In this document: piece by piece, positions 16,686 to 25,627 of the stretch
How positions within the stretch are numbered: the first letter of the stretch is position 1
Layout of the letters: each line of letters begins with the position of its first letter
From: Hymenobacter sp. BT18
Lineage (GTDB): Bacteria; Bacteroidota; Bacteroidia; Cytophagales; Hymenobacteraceae
Length of the DNA stretch: 64,000 nt
Direction of reading: 5' to 3'
NCBI RefSeq assembly: GCF_012273015.1
Contig: NZ_CP050954.1
Coordinates: forward strand, 1,798,001 to 1,862,000
The notes under the pieces: model-generated
The model's database searches: none
What the model was told of the DNA's origin: nothing
Seen by the model: only the letters and a program-made list of their open reading frames with translations
Position numbers and translations under genes: made by a program

Positions 16686-17753
16686 ATGACCACTACCTTT
16701 TCCTACACGCACCTTTTCTCTTTCACCGAGGCCGTTTTTCGTAGCATGGGCTGCCCGGAGGCCGATGCTACCCTGGCTACCGAAACCCTGCTCTCGGCCG
16801 ATTTGCGCGGCATCGACTCGCACGGGGTGGCCCGGCTGATTGGGTACGTACGCTTGTGGGAAGCCGGCCGCATCAACCCCACGCCCCGGGTAGGCGTCAC
16901 CTACGAAACGCCCAGCACGGCCGTAGTAGACGGGGACGGGGGGCTGGGCCTAGTAGTGGGCCCCAAAGCCATGGATGTGGCCCTTGAAAAAGCCCGGCAG
17001 GTAGGCACGGGCTGGGTATCGGTGAAAAACTCCAACCACTTCGGCATCGCCGGCTACCACGCCATGAAGGCCCTGGCCCACGACATGATTGGCCTGGCCA
17101 TGACCAACGCCTCGCCCCTGGTAGCCCCTACGTATTCGCTGGAGCGGCTGCTGGGCACCAACCCCATTGCCGTGGCCGTACCCGCCGGCGAGCAGCCCGA
17201 CTTTGTGCTGGATATGGCCACAACAACAGCTGCCAATGGCAAGCTCGAAATAGCCCAGCGCAAGCAGCTGCCCATTCCCGAAGGCTGGGCCCAAGACGCC
17301 ACCGGCGCCGGCTCCTCTGACGCCAATGCTGTGAAGAATGGCGGGGCGCTACTCCCGCTGGGCGGAGCCACCGGCTCGCACAAGGGCTATGGCCTGGGCG
17401 CCGTGGTCGATATTTTTTCGGCAGTGCTGAGCGGAGCCAACTACGGGCCCTGGGTGCCCCCGTTTGTAGCCTTCCTGCAGCCCTCGGCCAACCCGGTAGG
17501 CCAAGGTCTCGGCCACTTTTTCGGGGCTATGCGCGTCGACGCCTTCCGCCCTGCCGACGAGTTCAAGGCCCACATGGATAACTGGATTACTACTTTCCGG
17601 GGTGCCCAGGCTGTGCCGGGCCAGCAGGTACTCATTCCCGGCGACCCGGAGCGTGAAACCTCCGCACAACGGTTGCTCGACGGCATTCCGCTGCTGGAGC
17701 CCGTGGTGCGCGACCTGGAAATGCTCGGCGCCAAGTTTGGGGTGAAATTGTAG
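16686..17753 (+). CDS. Malate/L-lactate dehydrogenase family oxidoreductase
   Basis: The 355-residue protein belongs to the LDH2/MDHII family of NAD(P)-dependent oxidoreductases acting on 2-hydroxy acids. Family marks are DLRGIDSHGVARL with the catalytic His, VKNSNHFGIAGYHA, AMTNASPLVAPT, LGTNPIAVAVP and DMATTTAANGK, plus GSHKGYGLG in the C-terminal half. No signal peptide is present. The family includes malate, lactate, ureidoglycolate and 2,3-diketogulonate reductases, so the substrate is open. The gene ends 18 bases before a strong bidirectional terminator shared with the convergent L,D-transpeptidase gene. Confidence 0.9.
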   Translation: MTTTFSYTHLFSFTEAVFRSMGCPEADATLATETLLSADLRGIDSHGVARLIGYVRLWEAGRINPTPRVGVTYETPSTAVVDGDGGLGLVVGPKAMDVALEKARQVGTGWVSVKNSNHFGIAGYHAMKALAHDMIGLAMTNASPLVAPTYSLERLLGTNPIAVAVPAGEQPDFVLDMATTTAANGKLEIAQRKQLPIPEGWAQDATGAGSSDANAVKNGGALLPLGGATGSHKGYGLGAVVDIFSAVLSGANYGPWVPPFVAFLQPSANPVGQGLGHFFGAMRVDAFRPADEFKAHMDNWITTFRGAQAVPGQQVLIPGDPERETSAQRLLDGIPLLEPVVRDLEMLGAKFGVKL

Positions 17754-17770
17754 TCCTGCTGGTTGCACAA

Positions 17771-17811
17771 AAAAGGCCCGGCCGCAGAATGCGGCCGGGC
17801 CTTTTGCTTTT
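17771..17811. terminator. Strong bidirectional terminator
   Basis: A GC-rich perfect stem (aaaaggcccggccgc / gcggccgggcctttt) with a 5-base loop is flanked by A and T runs. It lies between the convergent stops at 17753 and 17823 and can serve both genes. Confidence 0.9.
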
Positions 17812-17822
17812 CAAGCAACTGA

Positions 17823-18650
17823 CTATACCAGGGCGCCCGTCTGGAAATAGGTTTGCAGCGCTATATCCTGGTTCAGGTACTTGGATGAATACTGTGCGTC
17901 GGCCCCGTTCAGGAACAGACAGGTGCCACCCGTTATGGTGCTGATGATTTCGTTGTACTGGTCCATGGGCAGGGCGGGGCAACCCAGGCTGCGGCCCAGA
18001 CGGCCAAACTGGTTAATGAAGTCTTGGCTTACGTACTCGGCGCCGTGCATCACCACGGAGCGGCTCATGGCATTGTCGTTATAGCCTTCATCCACGCCTT
18101 CCAGCTTGAGCGAGCGGCCATGCTTGCCCTGGTACTCGCCCTGAGTTACGTAGAATCCCAGGCTGCTCATGTTCGACTCATTCTCGTTGGAGAAGCTGGT
18201 GGCCAGGTTCTCACCGGAGTTGTGGCCGTGAGCCACTAGCGTGTTGAACAGGATTTGCTTGGTGGCTAGATCCAGCACCCACAGGCGCTTTTCGGTGGAT
18301 GGCTTTTCGAAATCAATAACCGTCAGGAGGTGCTTGTCTTCGCTCAGGCGGCCATCGTGGCGCAGGTTCAGGTAGCCCATCAGTGCCTTCTGAAAAACCT
18401 CGTAGCGCAAGCCGGCTGCCTCCGCTCCCAGCTCAGTAAATAACTGGTGAGCGGTGCTGTTGAAGGCCGAAGTGCGCAGCTCTGTAGCCGTGGGCACCCG
18501 ATACTCGGCCCCGGTGGCTTTGGCCGAGCCCATAGGCGTGGCCAGGGGTGTAGCCAAAAACAGAGAAGCAACGAACGGCAGGATACGACGAGCCGCCCGA
18601 CGTGCCCGGCGCTTCAGGCGGTTGCGGCGAATTACACTCGGCTTTTCCAT
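17823..18650 (-). CDS. Murein L,D-transpeptidase catalytic-domain family protein
   Basis: The 275-residue product starts with a very basic stretch and a hydrophobic segment (residues 20-38), so it is exported. The catalytic part carries VAHGHNSGENLATSFSNE, SSLGFYVTQGEYQGKHG, SVVMHGAEYV and GRSLGCPALP with the catalytic Cys of the YkuD-like SxGC motif. Such enzymes cross-link or trim peptidoglycan through L,D bonds. The start at 18650 is preferred over an upstream ATG at 18692 with a cysteine-rich leader. A paralogue sits at 21922-22767, beyond the amylase and SMI1 genes. Confidence 0.85.
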   Translation of the reverse strand: MEKPSVIRRNRLKRRARRAARRILPFVASLFLATPLATPMGSAKATGAEYRVPTATELRTSAFNSTAHQLFTELGAEAAGLRYEVFQKALMGYLNLRHDGRLSEDKHLLTVIDFEKPSTEKRLWVLDLATKQILFNTLVAHGHNSGENLATSFSNENESNMSSLGFYVTQGEYQGKHGRSLKLEGVDEGYNDNAMSRSVVMHGAEYVSQDFINQFGRLGRSLGCPALPMDQYNEIISTITGGTCLFLNGADAQYSSKYLNQDIALQTYFQTGALV

Positions 18651-18979
18651 AGGTAAGGACTGATTAGTGCAGGGATTAAAACAGCAGCACAAGTAAAAAA
18701 GTGCCTGCCGACTTGCTTTATACGCAAACGCCCACCAGAAGATCTAACCTTTAAAGATGAGCGAACAGCTTTCTTGGCCTGCTCTGTACGGAAGCACTTG
18801 TCTTGTCTTCCATGAACGTGAGTAACTACTCACTTGCCCGGAATAACAACATTATGTCATACAGCCATTATGCTATATACACTCTCTATATTTAGTGTCG
18901 CAATAGTTAAATACTCCCTGCCTATTGCGAATTTTCGCTCTTTTACCATTTTTCATCACCCAAATTCCCCTTACCTTTC
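18651..18979. other. Divergent intergenic region, 329 bp
   Basis: This gap separates the minus-strand L,D-transpeptidase gene from the plus-strand amylase gene. No gene was seen. It holds a 16-bp palindrome at 18818-18833 and, directly before the amylase ATG, TACCTTTC (18972-18979), one mismatch from TAnnTTTG. Confidence 0.6.
18818..18833. promoter_or_regulatory. Candidate operator palindrome
   Basis: GTGAGTA-AC-TACTCAC is a perfect 7+7 inverted repeat near the middle of the divergent amylase/L,D-transpeptidase gap. Its size suits a dimeric regulator, but no regulator gene is adjacent, so the call is tentative. Confidence 0.35.
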
Positions 18980-21346
18980 ATGCACACTTCTATTAAATGG
19001 TTACAAAAACTTGTTCTGGCAGGCGCCGCATTGTGTGTGTTGGGCAGTCAACCGGCCCACGCGCAAAAAGTAGTGCTACAGGGCTTCTGGTGGGACTACT
19101 GGAACACCAATTACCCGAACGGCTGGGCTAACTACATTGCCGACCTGGCGCCCCGCCTGAAGGCAATGGGCATCGACGCCGTGTGGATGCCACCTACCAT
19201 TAAAAATGGTAACCAAGGCAATGGCTATTCGCCCTTCGACAACTACGACCTGGGCGACAAATACCAGAAAGGTTTTGTGGCCACCCGCGTGGGTAATAAG
19301 GATGAGTTGCTGCGGGGCGTCGCTATTCTGCACGCAAACGGCATTGATGTAGTGCAGGATGTTGTGCTGAACCACAACGATGGAGCCGGCTCGGCTACCG
19401 GCGCGGGCGGGCAGGACCCGGCTGCCTGGGAAGACTACACCACCAGCAAGTACAAGAACTTCCGCTATGTGAGCTACAATAAGCCAGCTACTGACGAAAG
19501 CGCCGCCAACTACCTGGCCCGCGACGGGCGCTTTTCGAAAAACTGGCCCAACTTCACGCCTAACGTAGGCAACAACTCTACCAGCGGTGATGAAAACGCT
19601 GTGCTCTTCGGGCCCGACATCAGCTACTACTCGGGCTCCTACGGCCAAAGCTCCAATGCCACCTTCAACCCGGTTCAGGGCTCTGACTACATGCGCAATA
19701 AGCAGCGCGAATGGCTGATTTGGTACAAAAAGCAGGTAGGCTTTGATGGAGTGCGCCTGGATGCGGTGAAGCACTTTCCAGCCTTTGCCATGGAAGATTT
19801 CCTTTATAACCTACAAAGCAACGCTGGCTGGGCCAATGGCGGTGCCACTATGTTTGCCGTGGGCGAATGGGTAGGCGGCTCCAGCCAGCTGGACCAGTGG
19901 TGTACCAACGTGCAGGACCGGGCCGGTACCTTTGACTTCTCGCTGCGCAACGGCCTCTACAACATTGTGAGTGGCGGCGGCAACTTCGATATCGGCTCCT
20001 TGCCCGGCTACCAGCAAGGCCGCCGCGTGGTGCTTATCAACGGTACGTATGTTCACCGCACCGTGCCCTTCGTGAATAACCACGACACCTTTCGCCCCCA
20101 GGTGAGCAGCACCGGTAACTATATCGGCTGGAACACCGGCTCGGAGCTGGCCCCGCACATCGACCCCTTCGACCCGCGCTTGTCGGCCGTGTATGCCGCG
20201 GCCCTGGCCGTGGACGGCTCCCCCCAGATTTTCTTTGAAGACCTGTTCAACATCGGCAACACTGGCAAGCGCTACTCACACTCGCCCAAAAGCACCACCG
20301 ACCTACCCGTGCGCGGCGACCTGGAAAACCTGATCTGGTGCCATCAGAACCTGCAGTTTAAGCAAGGCGCTTACAAAGTGCGCTGGCAGGCCGCCGACCA
20401 CCTTGTGATTGAGCGTAGCACCAAAGCCATTATCGGCATCAACGACAGCTGGAGCGCCTGGCAGAACAATACCGTGAGCTGTGACTTTGCGCCGGGCACC
20501 GTGCTGAAAGACTACTCCGGCGCCAACGGCACCGCTACCGTAACGGTGAGCAGCTCGCAAACGGTAGCCATCAACACGCCCCCCTGCAACGGCACGGCCA
20601 ACGGTGGCCGCCGCGGCTACTCCGTGTGGGCGCCCGTGAATGCGGCTACCGGCTACAACCTGGTAGGCCGCGCCACCACCCAGGAATGGGAGCTGGCCAA
20701 CGACCTGGGCGACTCGCACGCTTCTTCCCTAAAGCAGGGTGGGCAGTTACCCGCCGCCTCCACGGCTTATCGTACAGCAGGCCGCATCTATTCGGATGCC
20801 GGCAAAACCGTTACCTATACCCTGTTCCCTACCGACGCTACCCGCAGCCTCACCGTGGAGCTGGTGAACGGTAGCGGCACGATTCTGACTAGTCGTACCG
20901 GCACTGGCAACCTCACGGGCACCTACACGCCTACGGCTGCGGGCTGGATTACGCTGCGCGCCAAAAATGCCAGCACCGCCAACCCTGCCCAGCGTGCTTT
21001 TGTGAAGGTGACCTACACGGCCCCAACGGCGGTAGTGGGCTCCATGACGGCCCGGGGTGGCGCTACCGTAACGGACGTTACCGCCGAAGCCGCGCTGAGC
21101 GACGCCCTACACGTGTACCCCAACCCCACCGCCGCCAACCGCATCGACGTGGTGGTAGAGTCGGTAGGACAGCGCACGGCTACTCTGCGCCTCTACGATC
21201 TGACCGGCCGCCTCGTGCATCAGCAAACCACCCGCCTCTACCCCGGCACCAACGAGCTGCGCCTGAGCGTGGAAAGCCTGCCAGCTGGCGTGTACCAGCT
21301 TTCTTCGCCCGAGCTGAACCGCAGCAGCAAGGTGATGGTGCGGTAG
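18980..21346 (+). CDS. Secreted alpha-amylase (GH13) with type IX sorting domain
   Basis: The 788-residue protein has a signal peptide (residues 1-29, AHA-Q) and a GH13 catalytic barrel that starts with QGFWWDYWN. The catalytic residues are visible: the nucleophile Asp261 in GVRLDAVKHF, the acid/base Glu296 in AVGEW and the third acid Asp369 in NNHDTF. DVVLNHN is conserved region I. After the barrel and a beta domain come a pre-peptidase-like beta domain (about residues 540-690) and a C-terminal sorting domain with VYPNPT and DLTGRLV, ending in KVMVR. It should be exported by Sec, then passed through the type IX system to the surface, where it cuts starch-like alpha-1,4-glucans. Neighbouring genes do not form a polysaccharide utilisation locus. 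Confidence 0.93.
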   Translation: MHTSIKWLQKLVLAGAALCVLGSQPAHAQKVVLQGFWWDYWNTNYPNGWANYIADLAPRLKAMGIDAVWMPPTIKNGNQGNGYSPFDNYDLGDKYQKGFVATRVGNKDELLRGVAILHANGIDVVQDVVLNHNDGAGSATGAGGQDPAAWEDYTTSKYKNFRYVSYNKPATDESAANYLARDGRFSKNWPNFTPNVGNNSTSGDENAVLFGPDISYYSGSYGQSSNATFNPVQGSDYMRNKQREWLIWYKKQVGFDGVRLDAVKHFPAFAMEDFLYNLQSNAGWANGGATMFAVGEWVGGSSQLDQWCTNVQDRAGTFDFSLRNGLYNIVSGGGNFDIGSLPGYQQGRRVVLINGTYVHRTVPFVNNHDTFRPQVSSTGNYIGWNTGSELAPHIDPFDPRLSAVYAAALAVDGSPQIFFEDLFNIGNTGKRYSHSPKSTTDLPVRGDLENLIWCHQNLQFKQGAYKVRWQAADHLVIERSTKAIIGINDSWSAWQNNTVSCDFAPGTVLKDYSGANGTATVTVSSSQTVAINTPPCNGTANGGRRGYSVWAPVNAATGYNLVGRATTQEWELANDLGDSHASSLKQGGQLPAASTAYRTAGRIYSDAGKTVTYTLFPTDATRSLTVELVNGSGTILTSRTGTGNLTGTYTPTAAGWITLRAKNASTANPAQRAFVKVTYTAPTAVVGSMTARGGATVTDVTAEAALSDALHVYPNPTAANRIDVVVESVGQRTATLRLYDLTGRLVHQQTTRLYPGTNELRLSVESLPAGVYQLSSPELNRSSKVMVR

Positions 21347-21367
21347 TTTCCGATTGAGTTCATTTGT

Positions 21368-21404
21368 AAAAAAGAGCCGCTGGAGTTTCCAGTGGCTCTT
21401 TTTC
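21368..21404. terminator. Bidirectional terminator after amylase gene
   Basis: The stem aaagagccgctgg / ccagtggctcttt, with one mismatch and a short loop, is flanked by A and T runs. It lies between the convergent stops at 21346 and 21406. Confidence 0.85.
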
Positions 21405-21405
21405 G

Positions 21406-21903
21406 TTACTGCGAAAGTTTTTTCAGTCTTTTCCGCCAGCTGTACAACCCTTCCACTTCCTCTCCTTCGAAAACGCCTTCACGTAAGAACTTATTAATGA
21501 ATTCGTACAAGGAGTCGGTCAGAACAACCGGCTCCTCGGTATGGTGGTTGGAGTTTACAATGACGTAGCGCGCAGAATTCCCTTCATCGAGAACTACTTC
21601 CCATACGTCGCTAAAAATCATGTAGTCAGCAACAGGAAAGTGTCGTTTGGTGTTGGAGCTGGTAGCAGCAGGCACTTCAAGTTCCACCAGTATATCGGCC
21701 ATTGAAAGAACCCGGAACAGTCCATCGTTCGTCCAAAAGCCCGGGCACTGCGCATAGAAAGCTCGTATTTCCTCGGGCAGACGCCTGTTCAGCCTTGCTT
21801 CTACCTCAGCTATGCAGCTTTGGGTTTCATTGAGGTGAAACTCTACATCAAGCCGTTTGCGGGCATCCTGTATTTGCTGAAGTAGCGCTGGCAATGAAAA
21901 CAT
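21406..21903 (-). CDS. SMI1/KNR4 (SUKH) family protein
   Basis: The 165-residue soluble protein has the SUKH pattern: an N-terminal helix, then IAEVEARLNRRLPEEIRAFYAQCPG (core LPEEIRAFY), a mid-region strand-rich segment with FPVADYMIFSDVWEVV, and a C-terminal helix with DSLYEFINKFL. SUKH proteins often act as immunity proteins to nuclease or deaminase toxins, but orphan members are common. No toxin gene is adjacent. It starts 18 bases after the stop of the upstream L,D-transpeptidase-like lipoprotein gene. Function beyond the fold is not known. Confidence 0.75.
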   Translation of the reverse strand: MFSLPALLQQIQDARKRLDVEFHLNETQSCIAEVEARLNRRLPEEIRAFYAQCPGFWTNDGLFRVLSMADILVELEVPAATSSNTKRHFPVADYMIFSDVWEVVLDEGNSARYVIVNSNHHTEEPVVLTDSLYEFINKFLREGVFEGEEVEGLYSWRKRLKKLSQ

Positions 21904-21921
21904 CGAAAAGCAGAAAAGAGC

Positions 21922-22767
21922 CTACATCCACCCCCGTGCTGCTAGCCTCTCGGCAGCCGAAGCACCATCCAGCCAATTGGATTCCAGGCCAGGGCCGCTG
22001 AGCAGCAGGCAGCTGCCATCGGCCACGGCGGAAATGATGGCGCGGTACTGCTCGGGAGGCAGGGCGGGGCAGCCGCGACTGTTGCCGGCTTGTCCGTGCC
22101 GTTCCAAGTGGCGGCGGCTTACGTAGTCGGCGGCGTGCAGCACCACGTAGCGGCGAAGGGCATTGTCGTTCTGGCCCGCATCAAGACCACGCAGGCGGCG
22201 GGAGAGGCCGTGCTTGCCTTCGTAGGTGTCCTGCGTAGCATAAAAGCCCAGGGCCGTGCACGCCGATTTGATGGTGTTGGAAAACCTACGGGCCCGTAGG
22301 TGGCCCGAGCCGCGCCCGTGCGCCACGGGGCTGTGCTGCAACACTTCGGCCTTGCGTAGATCTATCACCCACAAGCGTTTTTCCGAGGACGGCAAATCCA
22401 TGTCGGCCACGGCCAGCACCCCGGCCCGGCGCACCCGCCCGGCCTTGCGCAGGTTGAGGTAGCCTATGCAGGCCCGTTCCAGCACGGCCGGACGTAGCGT
22501 TGCCGCCGCCGGCCCCAGGCGCTTATGCAAAACCTGCACAGTTCGCCGCAACGAATCGGGGACGGCAGCCAGGGGTGCTAGGGGCGTCAGCTGCAGGGAG
22601 TCTGGCACCAGCACCGTTGCCGCCGGCCTGGGTGGCAGCGGCCCAGCCCGCAGCTCCTGACGCGCAACCTCCGGCGACTGACAAGCGGCTGAAAGGAACA
22701 GCAGCCCTAGAAGTAGCCCCAGGCGCCCAGCCCACGCAGCAGAAATCAAGGATTCGAAAAGCAGCAC
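21922..22767 (-). CDS. Murein L,D-transpeptidase-like lipoprotein
   Basis: The 281-residue product is a paralogue of the protein at 17823-18650. It has a lipoprotein signal (LLLGLLFLSAAC, lipobox Cys about residue 29), a Pro/Ala/Leu-rich linker, and the catalytic region with PVAHGRGSGH, CTALGFYATQDTYEGKHG, YVVLHAADYV and GNSRGCPALP carrying the catalytic Cys. Unlike its paralogue it should be anchored in the outer membrane. It starts 46 bases after the TonB-dependent receptor stop in the same direction and may be the tail of that transcription unit. It probably modifies peptidoglycan from the periplasmic face. Confidence 0.85.
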   Translation of the reverse strand: MLLFESLISAAWAGRLGLLLGLLFLSAACQSPEVARQELRAGPLPPRPAATVLVPDSLQLTPLAPLAAVPDSLRRTVQVLHKRLGPAAATLRPAVLERACIGYLNLRKAGRVRRAGVLAVADMDLPSSEKRLWVIDLRKAEVLQHSPVAHGRGSGHLRARRFSNTIKSACTALGFYATQDTYEGKHGLSRRLRGLDAGQNDNALRRYVVLHAADYVSRRHLERHGQAGNSRGCPALPPEQYRAIISAVADGSCLLLSGPGLESNWLDGASAAERLAARGWM

Positions 22768-22813
22768 GGCCTAAAGTTCGCAGTTACGGGCCGAATGCAA
22801 GCCAACAAGCAGG

Positions 22814-25114
22814 TTAGAAAAATACGCTGGCGTTCAGCTTCACGAAAAACGGCGTGCCCGGCGTGAAATGTAATTCCGACACTGGCTCGGATTCCGTGCG
22901 CAGCTGGCTTTCCGTATCGAACTGGGCTTGGTTCCATGCCACATTCAGCAGGTTTTCGGCGCTGGCTCCCACCTGAAAGCGGGGGCGGGTATAGCTGAGT
23001 ACCGCATCAAGCAGAAAGTACCCGCGGGCGCGTACTGAGTTGGTTTCGTTGGCAGCCCGGTCGTTGAGGTGCCGATAGCGCAAGCTGCCACTTAGTCCGC
23101 CAGAGCGCTGGTAGGTAAGTCCTCCAATACTGGTAAAGCCGGGGGCCAGCGGAATGTAGTTCTCCCCTTTTGGCAGGCCAACGGCCCGGCCGTGGTTGTA
23201 ATTTAGGTCTACATCGGCGTAAAGGCGTTGGCTAAGCTGGTAGCGCACCGACATATCGGTACCGAAGCGGCGGGTGGGGCCGGCACTTTCCGTCACACCT
23301 TCATCACCCACGTACACCAGCTCGTCCTGCAAGTGCAGGGCCCAAAGGGCTATGTTCACCACCAGTGCCGGACGAGGCTTGAACGTGCTACCCACCTCGT
23401 AGCCAATGGCCCGTGGCAGCACCTGCGCCGTGCGGTTGGTCACCACGGCCCGGGCATCGTTGGAGTGGAATCCGAAACCGGAGCGCGCAAACAGCTGTAC
23501 CGTGGGCTTCAGGTCGTAGTAGAAGTTCAGCTTGGGGCTCATGCGCGCTTTACCGGCTCGGCCCGACAGCGCGGCGTCCCGGTCCTCGTGAAACGCAAAC
23601 CGGAAGTAGTCGAGCCGCAGGCCGGCATTCACCGTTAGCCGGTCATTTAGCAGCAGGTTTTCCTCTACGAAGGCATTGAAGTTCTGCTCGTACACCCGCC
23701 CGCTCACGATGGTATCGGTGGTGGTGCGGCGCACGGCGTGGCGCAAAGCCAGGTTTATATCATCGATACGGGTACCAATGCCGGCCAGGGTGCGCAACGT
23801 GCGAGCCCCCAGCGCGGTGCTCCGCTCGTAGGTGCCCAGGTAGCCGTACAGGTTGCGGGCCTCGGTCTGGCGGATTCCGTCGCCCTGCGTGGGGTTTTCC
23901 TTGAAGAAAGTGAAGTTGGAAAACAGATTGAACTGGTAGCGCGAGTAGTACACCTGCTGCTTGAGCACGGCGTCGTGCGGCAGGGCCACCGTAAGCATGA
24001 CGTTGGCATTAGCCCGGCTGGTGCTGCCCCCTTCGGAGTCGTCGATGCTGCCGTAGCGCGAAATAAGGCCGCTTTTCACGGCCCGCTCCGGCACCTGCCC
24101 CGAGGCATCCCACCGGGAGGCGAAGTGGGAGCCGCTCACCATCAGCGAGGTGCGCTCAGAAAGCAAACCGGTGTATTTTGCTAGCCCATTAAAGCGGTTC
24201 AGGTGCTGCTTGGCGTCGAAGTAGGAATTGGTGAAGTAGTATTCGCCGGCAACGTAGGCGCTTTCGGTGCGCTTGCTCAGCAGGTGCTTATCCTTCGGCA
24301 GCACATTCAGCAACAGTAATGCCCGCCGCGTATCAAACTGGCCTACTTCCACTTTTGCCTGGCTGCGCTCCAAGGACGTTTTGGTGGTAAACTCTCCCGC
24401 GCCGGCCGTGGCAAAATCCCCGAACCGGGCCGAGTAGGGACCTTTGTAGACTTTCAGCTGATCAACGGTTTCGGGAATGACAAAGTGGAAATCGGCGTAG
24501 CCCTGGCCGTGGGCGTGGCTTACCATATTCACCGGCAGCCCGTCAATGCTCACATTAAAGTCGGTGCCGTGGTCGATGTCGAAGCCGCGCAGGAAAATTT
24601 GTTCCGCCTTGCCCCCACCCGCGTGCTGGGCAATGAATAAGCCGGGCACCAGCGGCAGCAAGTCCTGGGCTGAGTTGAGCGGCCGCAAAGCCCGGTCAAT
24701 GTGCGAAATGGCCGCCATACTCTGGTTAGGGTCCTGCTGCTGCGCTACCGTCACCTCGCCAATATTAAGCGGCACACTTGGCAGCGTGAATAGAGCCGCT
24801 GTGGTTTCGCCGGGCTGCACGGTTAGTTGCTGAGTATGGGGCCGGTAGCCTAGCGCGCCTACTCGCACGGTATGTGAGCCCGGGGCCACGGCTGCTAACC
24901 GAAAGCGCCCCAGCGCATCAGTTGTCGAGCCACTCGGCTGCCCATCGAGCCACACACCGGCACCGTTGAGCGGCTGACGGGAGGCAGAATCGGTAGCGGT
25001 AGCTAGGATAGTGCCCGCAAGGCCCGGAGTTGGCGTTTGGGCCTGCGCCTGCCAGCAGCAAAAAAGGCACAGAAAGGCAATACGCAGCGGGAAGCTTCGT
25101 AAAGAAAGATACAT
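22814..25114 (-). CDS. TonB-dependent receptor
   Basis: The 766-residue outer-membrane transporter has a signal peptide (residues 1-26), a carboxypeptidase-regulatory-like beta domain (about residues 30-110, TDALGRFRLAAVAPGSHTVRVGALGY), a plug domain with QIFLRGFDIDHGTDFNVSIDG and VNMVSHAHGQGYADFHFVIPE, and a 22-strand-type barrel ending in FFVKLNASVFF with the terminal aromatic. The His-rich plug loop HAHGQGYADFH is unusual for a siderophore receptor and hints at a metal or small metal complex as substrate. The start at 25114 gives a clean signal peptide; upstream codons give an Arg-rich leader. It is co-directional with the HupE and DUF4331 genes upstream. Confidence 0.9.
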   Translation of the reverse strand: MYLSLRSFPLRIAFLCLFCCWQAQAQTPTPGLAGTILATATDSASRQPLNGAGVWLDGQPSGSTTDALGRFRLAAVAPGSHTVRVGALGYRPHTQQLTVQPGETTAALFTLPSVPLNIGEVTVAQQQDPNQSMAAISHIDRALRPLNSAQDLLPLVPGLFIAQHAGGGKAEQIFLRGFDIDHGTDFNVSIDGLPVNMVSHAHGQGYADFHFVIPETVDQLKVYKGPYSARFGDFATAGAGEFTTKTSLERSQAKVEVGQFDTRRALLLLNVLPKDKHLLSKRTESAYVAGEYYFTNSYFDAKQHLNRFNGLAKYTGLLSERTSLMVSGSHFASRWDASGQVPERAVKSGLISRYGSIDDSEGGSTSRANANVMLTVALPHDAVLKQQVYYSRYQFNLFSNFTFFKENPTQGDGIRQTEARNLYGYLGTYERSTALGARTLRTLAGIGTRIDDINLALRHAVRRTTTDTIVSGRVYEQNFNAFVEENLLLNDRLTVNAGLRLDYFRFAFHEDRDAALSGRAGKARMSPKLNFYYDLKPTVQLFARSGFGFHSNDARAVVTNRTAQVLPRAIGYEVGSTFKPRPALVVNIALWALHLQDELVYVGDEGVTESAGPTRRFGTDMSVRYQLSQRLYADVDLNYNHGRAVGLPKGENYIPLAPGFTSIGGLTYQRSGGLSGSLRYRHLNDRAANETNSVRARGYFLLDAVLSYTRPRFQVGASAENLLNVAWNQAQFDTESQLRTESEPVSELHFTPGTPFFVKLNASVFF

Positions 25115-25224
25115 ACGAAATAGGGTACTGAGGCTGCATCCCAGCCGCATGACCGGACGGACAACCTCAAGGTTGGGAATAAGACAACGCTGCAACCGGG
25201 CTCTACTGAGCGGTTGCGGGTCAC

Positions 25225-25617
25225 TTATCCCCGGCGGGGAGGCGCAAACAGAACGGTGCGCACGCCCGCGGGCACTGCTGCGGCAGGCCAGCATGTAAGG
25301 TTTTCTGGCTGCTGGAAGGCCATAAGCGGAGCATCTGGTCGGACTACCGCCGCCAGCAGGTGGGTATCCAAGCCGTGCAGCAAGCTCAGCAAGTGCAGGG
25401 GCGAGTCCTGACCGGTGCGCGGGTGCCAGGCGCGCTGATTACCGTTGCAACGCTCAAAACAGTCGAGGCGCAGGTAGTTTTCCTGCTGGCACATGGCGCT
25501 GTGGTGATATGGGTGCGCTATCTGCTCCCGCAACAGGCTGTCGGGCCGGTGCACGAGGCCGGCCCCTACCATCAGCAGGTAATTGAGTAGTAGTAATAGC
25601 ACTAGCCAGGAGCGCAT
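25225..25617 (-). CDS. Small membrane-anchored His/Cys-rich protein
   Basis: The product has 130 residues and one N-terminal hydrophobic segment (MRSWLVLLLLLNYLLMVGAG) that may be a signal anchor. The exported part has a cluster of possible metal ligands: HPYHHSAMC, then LDCFERCNG, so two His pairs and three Cys lie within about 25 residues. I do not recognise a named family. The gene starts 10 bases after the HupE stop and precedes the TonB-dependent receptor, which makes it a probable member of the same transport unit, for instance a periplasmic metal carrier or lid. A longer start at 25671 would overlap the HupE gene. Confidence 0.6.
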   Translation of the reverse strand: MRSWLVLLLLLNYLLMVGAGLVHRPDSLLREQIAHPYHHSAMCQQENYLRLDCFERCNGNQRAWHPRTGQDSPLHLLSLLHGLDTHLLAAVVRPDAPLMAFQQPENLTCWPAAAVPAGVRTVLFAPPRRG

Positions 25618-25627
25618 GCAGCAGAAA

